DNA of 64,000 bases from Nocardia nova SH22a (GTDB lineage Bacteria > Actinomycetota > Actinomycetes > Mycobacteriales > Mycobacteriaceae). Below, one piece after another: positions 18,634 to 25,826 of the stretch. Both the position numbers and the translations under genes were made by a program. The DNA lies in the NCBI RefSeq assembly GCF_000523235.1, contig NZ_CP006850.1, forward strand, positions 2,418,001 to 2,482,000. Reading direction: 5' to 3'. The notes beneath the pieces were generated by a model, which saw only the letters and a list, made by a program, of their open reading frames with translations, searched no databases and was not told the DNA's origin. Each line of letters begins with the position of its first letter. Position 1 is the stretch's first letter.

Positions 18634-18732
18634 GCGCCGTATCGCCAGATTCTCGCGATGCGACACCGAGGCCGTCGAGAATGGCCCGAACGGGCCATGA
18701 CCCGGACCTTTCCGCGGGCCAGACTGATCCGT

Positions 18733-19362
18733 ATGACCACCGCAACCTTCGGCCAGCGCCAATTCGCCCGCTGGTACCCCGGCTTCATGGCCCGCGTCGA
18801 CCGCGCCGGTCAAGCCGACGTACGCCGCACCCAACTCGCCCACGCCCACGGGCGCACCCTCGAAATCGGAGTCGGCAACGGCCTGTCCCTGCCCAATTAC
18901 CCCGACGACCTGGAAGAACTCGTACTCCTCGAACCGAACCCCGCCCTGCGCGACCAGCTCGCGACCCGGGACGACGCACCCGACATCCCCGTCACCATCG
19001 TCGACGGCGACGCTCACGACCTCGACTTCCCCGACGCCGATTTCGACACCGCCACCGCGTCCCTGGTCTTCTGCTCACTCCGCGACCCGGCCCGAGCGCT
19101 CGGCGAACTCCACCGCGTCCTGCGCCCCGGCGGCCGCTTCCTGTTCCACGAACACGTGCGCGGCACCGGCCTGCGCGGCACGATCCAGGACCTGGCGACC
19201 CCGCTGCAACGCCGCCTCGCCGACGGCTGCCACGCCAACCGCGACTTCGAATCCTTGCTGGAGGCAAGCGATTTCGAAGTCACCGAGATCGAGCACACCC
19301 GCATGCCGACAATGATGCCGACGATCGTGCCGTTGGTCGTGGGGACCGCCCGGCGACGTTGA
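18733..19362 (+). CDS. Class I SAM-dependent methyltransferase (UbiE-like)
   Basis: 209 residues from ATG 18733. Motif I LEIGVGNGLSL (about residues 37-47), the acidic motif II VLLEPNPALR, motif post-II GDAHDLDFPDADFD, and LHRVLRPGGRFLFHEHV are those of Methyltransf_11 proteins. No transmembrane segment. Substrate unknown; relatives act on quinones or small lipophilic compounds. A longer upstream frame overlaps the divergent hydrolase-LuxR gene and is not supported. Confidence 0.87.
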   Translation: MTTATFGQRQFARWYPGFMARVDRAGQADVRRTQLAHAHGRTLEIGVGNGLSLPNYPDDLEELVLLEPNPALRDQLATRDDAPDIPVTIVDGDAHDLDFPDADFDTATASLVFCSLRDPARALGELHRVLRPGGRFLFHEHVRGTGLRGTIQDLATPLQRRLADGCHANRDFESLLEASDFEVTEIEHTRMPTMMPTIVPLVVGTARRR

Positions 19363-19386
19363 CTCCCGCACTTCCGGGCGCCGGGA

Positions 19387-19821
19387 CTACTTGCGATGCC
19401 GCCCGCCGGGCCCGGCCGCAGGAGGAGAGTCGTCGAGGTCACCCACATCGTCCGAGATGCGGCGCGGCTTGACCCGAAGCCTGATCCCGGCGAGCGGGGT
19501 GGCGTCACCGGCCCGCTTCCGCCGCAATTCGTCCAGATCGACCACATCGCGGTCCCGATCGGCGCGGTCGACCGCGGCCCGATGCCACGCCGCAGGCGGC
19601 TCGACCGGCCGTGCTCCCGTCTCCATCCGCAACTCCGACCGCATCACAGGCCGCGTCGGCGCCGGATCATAACCCCCGCCGCCCTCCGCACGCCGCGTCC
19701 GACGAGGCCTGCCCGCATCCTCGACCACCCTCCGCGGCCGCCGCGGCAACGGGATGACCTTGGATGCGCCGTCCTCGTCCGCCGGTGTGTGCCGCGGCTC
19801 CGGTACTCCGTATTCCGTCAT
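19387..19821 (-). CDS. Hypothetical basic, disordered protein
   Basis: About 144 residues from ATG 19821 (MTEYGVPEPRHTPADEDG); ATG 19950 is possible but would add low-complexity residues. Arg/Pro/Asp rich, with KVIPLPRRPRRVV and DLDELRRKRAGDA patches and no folded-domain signature. It is the last gene before the island and shares direction with it. No function can be assigned, and it could be partly spurious because the strand opposite is also open. Confidence 0.5.
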   Translation of the reverse strand: MTEYGVPEPRHTPADEDGASKVIPLPRRPRRVVEDAGRPRRTRRAEGGGGYDPAPTRPVMRSELRMETGARPVEPPAAWHRAAVDRADRDRDVVDLDELRRKRAGDATPLAGIRLRVKPRRISDDVGDLDDSPPAAGPGGRHRK

Positions 19822-19951
19822 CGAATCAGCAGGTAAACCCGTGCCGCCGCACCGGCCGTTGCGCACCGGCGATATCGGATCCTGTTGCTGAGGATGACGC
19901 TCATACCCGCATTCTCCCTCAGAGGGTGGAAGAGGCTCGGTGCCGGGCACC

Positions 19952-21046
19952 TCACCCGTGGTTCTTCACCGTGGTGAGCAGCCGATCCGCGTGCTGGTAC
20001 AGGTCGACGACGCTGCCGATGTCGTGGCGTTCCCCGTCTTTGCCGTTCTCGAAGGTCGTGATGAACTTGACGCTCTTACCGTTGAGATGAAGACGCACAA
20101 TCGGCTTGCGATTGTTGTCGTCGAGGAGCACCGCGAAATATGCCTTGGCATCGCGGTAGCAGACCCGCGCCGGGTCGACGTCTCTGGCGAGGATCGCGCG
20201 CACGATATTGAAGCCGTCGAGTTCTTCCTCGGTGGTGACGACACCGTCATCGGCGACCGGTGTTTCCGGTGCCTGCGGAGCCGCGGCCGCGGGCACTTCG
20301 GAAGGCGCCGCGATGACGGCGCTCGTGGTGTCGCCGAGCGCGTTGTTGAGCCGGTCGCTCACCTGGTCGGCGATGAATTGCGCCGACGCCTTGGTCACCA
20401 GCGGCCGGAACTGCTCCACGATCTTCTGAGTCGCCTTCCCCTCGTAGACGCGGGCGATGAAGTACCGCACCCAATCATCGGTGGGGAGCTTGATCTCCTG
20501 TGCCAGTAGACGTTTGACCTGCCCGATGTATTTGAGCTCTTCGGCGGCGCTCACGATGGAGTCGAGGTCGAACGACTCCTTCGACAGCTTCGCCACCTCG
20601 GGAACGAGAACGTTGTCCATATCGAGGATGTCGAACACCAGGAACGGCTTCGAGTCCATGATGTTGGGACGGTCCCCGTCGGTATAGACCTGGTACTCCC
20701 GGCCATTGGTGAGAATCGCGATTCTGGCGGATGTGACGGAGAAGTACCGGAAGAGCTGCGAGGCATGGTTGATATTGAGCGGCTCCGCGATCTTCTTGCA
20801 CTCGATCAGGATCTGCACGGCGCCGTCCCGGAGAATGGCGTAGTCGATCTTCTCGCCCTTCTTGGTCCCGACATCCGAAACGAATTCGGGCACGACCTCG
20901 GCCGGATCGAACACGTCATAGCCGAGCACTTGAGCGATGAACGGCATGACGAGCGCGTTCTTGGTCGCTTCCTCGGTGACGATCGACAACTGGGTCGAAC
21001 GAAGTTTGGTGGCAATGGCATTGATTCGATCGAGCGTGTTCGACAT
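19952..21046 (-). CDS. HsdR N-terminal-type (PD-(D/E)xK-like) nuclease/restriction protein
   Basis: 364 residues. GGAGG lies 9 bases upstream of ATG 21046. Residues ~15-125 match the stand-alone type I restriction R-subunit N-terminal domain: MPFIAQVLGYDVFDPAEVVP, then KIDYAILRDG and ILIECKK, a D-(x)n-E-x-K catalytic core, and LTNGREYQVYTD. An Ala/Pro linker (PAAAAPQAPETPVADDG) separates a C-terminal domain starting GFNIVRAILARDVDPARV. Family knowledge suggests DNA binding or cleavage without an attached helicase. The TIR-like/HEAT gene lies 84 bases upstream on the same strand, so the two may form a defence operon. Confidence 0.78.
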   Translation of the reverse strand: MSNTLDRINAIATKLRSTQLSIVTEEATKNALVMPFIAQVLGYDVFDPAEVVPEFVSDVGTKKGEKIDYAILRDGAVQILIECKKIAEPLNINHASQLFRYFSVTSARIAILTNGREYQVYTDGDRPNIMDSKPFLVFDILDMDNVLVPEVAKLSKESFDLDSIVSAAEELKYIGQVKRLLAQEIKLPTDDWVRYFIARVYEGKATQKIVEQFRPLVTKASAQFIADQVSDRLNNALGDTTSAVIAAPSEVPAAAAPQAPETPVADDGVVTTEEELDGFNIVRAILARDVDPARVCYRDAKAYFAVLLDDNNRKPIVRLHLNGKSVKFITTFENGKDGERHDIGSVVDLYQHADRLLTTVKNHG

Positions 21047-21130
21047 GGTCTCGGGCCTCCCCGGTCGGTTGCCTGAATTCGACGATCAGGCGGTGTTCGA
21101 TGGTGAATTCGTGTGCGCCGCGAGAAGCAG

Positions 21131-22198
21131 CTACTCCTGCTTCAGCCGTTCGAGACAGTCCACTGCGCGACGTATCCAGCCCGACTCCTCCGTCTTCAAT
21201 ACGCACTTCGAAAACAGCTCGATGGAGATCTGCCGCAATTCTCCTGTCCGGCAGATATTCTCGTGCTCCACCAGAAGACCGGAGAGCCGGCGCCGGGTAC
21301 CGATCTCGGACAGATCCAGGCTCGCCAGTGCCCGGATGGCGGCAGGCACGTCCATATCGAACAGCGCCGGAATCAGGCGACGGGCAAGCCCCGCGTCGTC
21401 CGACGTATTCGCCACTCGGACACAATCATCCAGGAAGCCGGGATCTGGCGGCCGCTGACGGTGCAGGTCGGCCAGCCGGTCCACGGCGAGGCGCTGAATC
21501 CCCTGTTCGCGGCTGTTGACCAGGGCCAGGACGGTGTCCGGGTCGGCCGATCCTCGTTCAGCGAGGGCCTCCACGGCATACTTTCGCCACGTCTTGTCCT
21601 CGAACTCGTCGACAGCCAACTCTTCGATCGCGACCAGGTCCCTCGTGGTCAACCGAGTGGGATCGTGCAGCAGAGCCGCCAGAGCCTCCCGCTGAGCACG
21701 AGCGGCGAGCGCTTGCAGCCCTCGCGCGAAGCACCGCGCCGCTTCGCGCCGATAGACTTCGGCGAACGAATCCATCTCGAACTGGACCACGGTGAACTGG
21801 CGAGTCGACTCCAACTCCGACAGCGTCTGAACAAGATTCCTCCGCCCGGCGTCCGGGATCGACTTGTCGACGTCGACCCACCGCTTCAAGGCGAGGTATT
21901 CCCGGTAGGTATCCTCCAAACAGAGGATGACGAAAGGAATTCCGGCGGACAGGGCCTGCTGGAGCTCCACCGTCCAGGTGATCTCACCATAGGATTTCAG
22001 GATCACGAAGACGCACAGATGAGCGTTCCGCACAGTACTTTCCGAGTTGGTGACCCAACTCGCCGTAGCCTTGTTCTGATAGCTGATCCGCCCCGAAAGA
22101 TAATGCCACGGCTCACCACCGAGCTCGTTCGTCACGCGAGCGAACTGCTTCTGGACATCGCGGGTATCCGATGCGCCGCACAACATTACGTCCACCAT
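21131..22198 (-). CDS. TIR-like N-terminal domain with HEAT-like repeats
   Basis: Start at ATG 22198, preceded by AGAGAGG; the upstream ATG 22219 lacks a site. Residues 1-110 form an alternating alpha/beta domain (VDVMLCGASDTRDVQKQFAR ... VRNAHLCVFVILKSYGEI ... TWTVELQQALSAGIPFVIL) like TIR or DUF4062-type domains, with a Trp-x-x-Glu at the catalytic-glutamate position. From ~170 on, short paired helices (LVAIEELAVDEFEDKTWRKY, YAVEALAERGSADPDTVLAL, GIQRLAVDRLADLHRQ) look like HEAT/ARM repeats. A sensor-repeat plus TIR effector is a common anti-phage layout. Not a recognised named system. Confidence 0.7.
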   Translation of the reverse strand: MVDVMLCGASDTRDVQKQFARVTNELGGEPWHYLSGRISYQNKATASWVTNSESTVRNAHLCVFVILKSYGEITWTVELQQALSAGIPFVILCLEDTYREYLALKRWVDVDKSIPDAGRRNLVQTLSELESTRQFTVVQFEMDSFAEVYRREAARCFARGLQALAARAQREALAALLHDPTRLTTRDLVAIEELAVDEFEDKTWRKYAVEALAERGSADPDTVLALVNSREQGIQRLAVDRLADLHRQRPPDPGFLDDCVRVANTSDDAGLARRLIPALFDMDVPAAIRALASLDLSEIGTRRRLSGLLVEHENICRTGELRQISIELFSKCVLKTEESGWIRRAVDCLERLKQE

Positions 22199-22800
22199 CG
22201 GATTACCTCTCTCGCACACGTCCCTGAGGATCCACTCTTACGGTTTTCCCGAATCCCGTTCGCCCGGAGGAACGTTCGAGAACGAATTGTCACACATCGG
22301 GAGTCGAACGAGAGTCGTCCGAACGCAGGACTGCCAATGCTGGGACGAACTGCTATCGAGCCCACGAGCGACGAGTGTGGATGCGGCAAAAGACATCTCG
22401 TCCAGAACCACCGCCGAAAGGAGCGACTGACGGAAATCTACGAGCACCTGTTGCTTGACCAGGATCGCTTGCGCGTGTGGCTTACGTTTTTGCAGTCGCC
22501 GAGTATCGAAGCCATCTGCCCGCTTCTACTGAACGAGTGGCAGCGTCAGCTGCTCGAACGCCTTCGCCTGATGCCCGCACGGAACGAGCTCCTGCGGCCA
22601 CCAGTCCGGATGCATCCCTCAATTGCTCCGCGCCCGGCGCGAGCGGCAACCGCAATCGCGCGTACGGCCCCTGGAACATCCCGTCCGCGGCTGGTCGATG
22701 CAGTCGGCAAGCGCATCGGTTGGGGAACGGGATTTGGTTACTGCTCTGGTGAACTGCTGAGGGGAGGCCGCGGTGCTGATATGGTCGTGCTCGGCCTGCT
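22199..22800. other. Gene-poor stretch inside the defence-like island
   Basis: 602 bases between the TIR-like gene and the pentapeptide-repeat gene. Frames are short and lack ribosome sites or family motifs. It presumably holds the promoter of the TIR-like/nuclease pair (leftward) and the end of the toxin transcript. I can name nothing specific. Confidence 0.45.
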
Positions 22801-23463
22801 CTACGTCTCTACCGTGACACCCGGAGCGCCGTTCTCGGCGAACCAGCGCTGCAAATCGGAATCGCCGAGGATCTGTGATTCCACGATGCCGACGTCCAGC
22901 GGGCCGATTACCGCTCCTGTCGCGCCTGTGACTTCCGCACCTCCGATTCGGCAGCCTCGCAATCTGGTTCGACCGAACCGACATTGTGTGAGCTTTGCCT
23001 GTGCGAGGTCCGAACCGGACAAAGTCGTGCGTCGAAGATCCGCTCCGTGAAAGTCGGCGCTGGTGAACACGCAATCATCGAATACCGATCTTTGTAGAAC
23101 TGCACCTCGAAATATCGCCTCGCGGCCGATGCAACCGCGTCCCTCGATCTTCCGCATGTCCGCGCCCGAGAAGTTTGCGCGCGACAGATCGGCTGATATA
23201 AGCCACGCCTGGTAGAGATCCGCTCCGGCGAAGCAGACGTCGTTCAAGTTGGCGCCCATGAGCGATGCACCGAGAAGTTCCATGCCTGACAGATCGGCAC
23301 CTCGGAAGTCGAGATTGTCTCCGCCCAGCAGGTCTTCCACGACCGCATCGTCGTCCGACTGGTTGTAGAGTCCAGAAAAATAGGCTCGCAGGGACGCGGC
23401 AGTAACGTGATTGTCGGGCCAGCGTAGAACGTCGTCAGGTGAACGCGCGTAGGTAGATTTCAC
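22801..23463 (-). CDS. Pentapeptide-repeat protein, candidate toxin immunity
   Basis: 220 residues from GTG 23463, whose first two bases overlap the stop of the upstream toxin gene (GTGA at 23460-23463). Residues ~48-165 carry runs of A(D/N)LxX repeats: LDFRGADLSGMELLGASLMG, ANLNDVCFAGADLY, ADLSRANFSGAD, ADFHGADLRRTTLSGSDLAQ, forming a predicted right-handed quadrilateral helix. Position directly behind a polymorphic toxin with translational coupling is the usual slot for an immunity protein. Pentapeptide proteins are not a standard immunity family, so the role is inference. Confidence 0.82.
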   Translation of the reverse strand: MKSTYARSPDDVLRWPDNHVTAASLRAYFSGLYNQSDDDAVVEDLLGGDNLDFRGADLSGMELLGASLMGANLNDVCFAGADLYQAWLISADLSRANFSGADMRKIEGRGCIGREAIFRGAVLQRSVFDDCVFTSADFHGADLRRTTLSGSDLAQAKLTQCRFGRTRLRGCRIGGAEVTGATGAVIGPLDVGIVESQILGDSDLQRWFAENGAPGVTVET

Positions 23464-24938
23464 TGGGACCAGACTACCTTTCCTCGCCAGTTGGGATTGT
23501 TCTTGACCAGATCCTCCAGGTGTGCTTTGCGGTCGGGAGACATTCCATCGGGGTCGAGTATTATATGTTCTCCATCGGCAATATCGTCATTTATCATATC
23601 TACGAATTTTTCGTCTGACTGAGGCGGTATCGGCATGCCTGGTGTTTTTCTGTAGCTCGGCTGGAAATCGGGTGAGCTCTTCACATCCCATCGTTGGCCG
23701 GATGAATCTGTGAACTCACCCTGGTCCTCCCCGTTCGGTCCCGGCTTCGCTCGAGTGATCGGCCCGGGGATCAAGCCGTTGTGCTCGGCGCTCAGTCCGA
23801 CTTCGGCTTCGCGCCGGGATTGTTTGGTTATTTTTCCGTTCTTCGCTGCGTCCTTCGCGAGTTCTTCGAGACGCCTCGAGTACTCTGGTGTGCCGGGAGA
23901 GTTCGAAGGGCTCACAGCGGCGCCATGGTCGTCGATGAGAAGGGCTCTCATTCCGATAATGGACGTTAGAGCGTTGATCGCCTTGTCCAAGTCGGTGGCA
24001 GGGACCGGCTCGAACGCGGTGATCTTCCTTTGGGCGTCGTGGACATCGCCGATGGATTTACTGAGTTCGGCTGCGTGATAGGCCCTTTCGATCGCTTCGA
24101 CTGTGGCGGAGACAGCTTCGGTGACTTCTGCGGCGACACCTACCTCGGCTGCTCCAAGGGTAAACACCGACAGAGCACCGCCAACGGCTGCGGTGACCAC
24201 GAAAGCCGTTGTCAGTTTGTTGATCGCCTCTGTGGCATGCGATCTTAGGTCATCAGTCGCCTGCCGGTAGCTGTCGATCGGCGCGGTGATGTTGCCCGCA
24301 GCCGTTGCCACGGTGTCGGCGCTGTTCTTCAGGGAGGTGAAATAGTCTTGAATGCGTTCCCGATGCCCGTCGTCACCCATCCCGTCGAACAGTGCGGACA
24401 CTGCTGAGACGGTGGCGGCCGCGTTCGTGATTGTCTTGTTGGCAGCGAAAGCGCTCCACGTGTCGTGGGCAGTTCGCAGTCCGTGGCTGTTGCCGTTGGG
24501 GAGTTTTCCGAAGACCTGGATGAGTTTGGCGGACAGGTCGTTGAAGAACCCCTGCAACCCGCCCTTCTTCTCATATCCATCGCCATTGTCGCCAACGGCG
24601 CTGGGTAATGAGACTTTGTATTCTCCGACCTGACCGGTGTCCGGGCGAGGAGGGGGTGGATTGGATTTATTGGCAATGCCCCAGTTGTAGCCCTGCGCGT
24701 ACAGGACGGCACCGTAGTTGGTCAGTGCATTCGCCAAGCTTGCGCACGCCTGTAGGGTCCGGTGGCTGACGTCGTCATAGGCGCGGCCCCAATCGCTGCA
24801 TCCGGGGGCATCGCCTGCCATCTTCCGGCAGTCACCCTTCGCCGCCTCGTGGACGGGTCTATCCGCTTTACGGAGTTCGTCGGCAAGGTCGTGGCACTTC
24901 CTCGCAGCGTCGTAGTAGACCTCCCAGTCGACGATCAC
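23460..24938 (-). CDS. Polymorphic toxin with WXG/LXG-like N-terminus and CdiA tRNase-like C-terminus
   Basis: 492 residues from GTG 24938, placed one base after the stop of the WXG100 gene upstream; an in-frame ATG at 25019 lies inside that gene. The N-terminal ~330 residues are helical (WEVYYDAARKCHDLADEL, a glycine-rich hydrophobic patch FVVTAAVGGALSVFTLGAAE), as in ESX-exported toxins. The last ~130 residues contain EVGLSAEHNGLIPGPI and SSGQRWDVK (E379, E385, D418, K420) and end NNPNWRGKVVWSQ, like the CdiA C-terminal tRNase domain with its restriction-like fold. The DNA encoding the tip is AT-rich compared with its surroundings, suggesting domain swapping. Confidence 0.78.
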   Translation of the reverse strand: MIVDWEVYYDAARKCHDLADELRKADRPVHEAAKGDCRKMAGDAPGCSDWGRAYDDVSHRTLQACASLANALTNYGAVLYAQGYNWGIANKSNPPPPRPDTGQVGEYKVSLPSAVGDNGDGYEKKGGLQGFFNDLSAKLIQVFGKLPNGNSHGLRTAHDTWSAFAANKTITNAAATVSAVSALFDGMGDDGHRERIQDYFTSLKNSADTVATAAGNITAPIDSYRQATDDLRSHATEAINKLTTAFVVTAAVGGALSVFTLGAAEVGVAAEVTEAVSATVEAIERAYHAAELSKSIGDVHDAQRKITAFEPVPATDLDKAINALTSIIGMRALLIDDHGAAVSPSNSPGTPEYSRRLEELAKDAAKNGKITKQSRREAEVGLSAEHNGLIPGPITRAKPGPNGEDQGEFTDSSGQRWDVKSSPDFQPSYRKTPGMPIPPQSDEKFVDMINDDIADGEHIILDPDGMSPDRKAHLEDLVKNNPNWRGKVVWSQ

Positions 24939-24939
24939 G

Positions 24940-25242
24940 TCACTGGCCGTTTTCGAACATGCGCCAATTGAGGTCCAAAGCGTACGAGTAGCTGCTGTGT
25001 GCGTCCTTGGCCGCGTCACTCATCTCGCGGACTCCGTCGACGAATTCTTGTGCGCCGCGTATCCATTCGCGGTGGGCATCGTCGTAGGCGCGAACGGCGA
25101 CGCCTTCCCAGCCGGTACCTTGCAGGGCTGCAACGCGTTGTTCGATGTCGGTGAGGTGGTCGGCGATGAACCCGGCGAGCCCGGACAGGCGGGAGACGAC
25201 CTGGTCGAGGTGATCGAGATCGACCGAGAATTGCGAACCCAT
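24940..25242 (-). CDS. WXG100-family protein
   Basis: 100 residues with the central turn TGWEG (about residues 43-47) between two helices, and a C-terminal Tyr/Leu-rich end (SSYSYALDLNW). It is sandwiched between another WXG100-like gene (1-base gap) and the toxin (1-base gap). It is probably the export partner that pairs with the other small protein to carry the toxin through an ESX/type VII system. Confidence 0.87.
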   Translation of the reverse strand: MGSQFSVDLDHLDQVVSRLSGLAGFIADHLTDIEQRVAALQGTGWEGVAVRAYDDAHREWIRGAQEFVDGVREMSDAAKDAHSSYSYALDLNWRMFENGQ

Positions 25243-25243
25243 G

Positions 25244-25591
25244 CTACGACGACCAGTCGAGTTTCGGGATGCCGAGTGCGTCGGCGCTTTCCTGGTCGAC
25301 GGTGGCGAACGTGTCGGCGGTGACGCCGAGTTTTTCGGCCATGGTGGTCAGGGCCGCGAAGATCTGCCGACCGCCGTCGTGGACCTCGTCCCAGCCTTCG
25401 GAGAATTCGTCGGCGTAGTCCCCGGTCCAGCTGCCGTTCAATAGTTCGGCGACATCCTTTGCAGCGGAATCCAAAGCGCCGGAAAGAGTATCGGCCAGAC
25501 CGTAGATATAGGTCCCGACGTCACGTACCTGATCCGGAACTACCGAAAACGCCCGGCCAGGACCTGGAACGTTCCCCCAACCCTCGCTCAT
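25244..25591 (-). CDS. WXG100-like protein, first gene of toxin operon
   Basis: 115 residues. The turn is NGSWTGDYADEF (about residues 52-63), with flanking helices typical of Esx proteins and a short extra N-terminus (MSEGWGNVPGPG). It starts the rightmost end of the leftward operon: this gene, WXG100, toxin, pentapeptide-repeat protein. The promoter should lie in 25592-25800, together with that of the divergent helicase. Confidence 0.82.
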   Translation of the reverse strand: MSEGWGNVPGPGRAFSVVPDQVRDVGTYIYGLADTLSGALDSAAKDVAELLNGSWTGDYADEFSEGWDEVHDGGRQIFAALTTMAEKLGVTADTFATVDQESADALGIPKLDWSS

Positions 25592-25826
25592 GCCGTCATG
25601 CTAAACGATTGATCGACTGCTCGTCCAACGTCACTCGTGGGCGCCGACGGTGCATTTGTCCAGTTCATCGGCGGTTCAGGACGTGCGGGACCGCGTAGCG
25701 CTCTGCCGAGGCCATGAACCCGGTCTCAGCCGGTGTGGTCGGTCCACGCCGCTTATGCGATCGCATGAGTGTCGTCGCCGAGACAGGATCCGGCACCGTT
25801 GATTGTTTCGGCGATACGGTCGGATC

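Noticed and set aside
22482..22679. 65-codon frame in the gap upstream of the TIR-like gene
   Set aside because: No ribosome site, low-complexity Ala/Arg/Ser product and no neighbour logic.
21113..23050. 645-codon plus-strand frame across the TIR-like and pentapeptide genes
   Set aside because: It crosses two supported opposite-strand genes and the gap between them; composition is antisense-like and no family motif appears.
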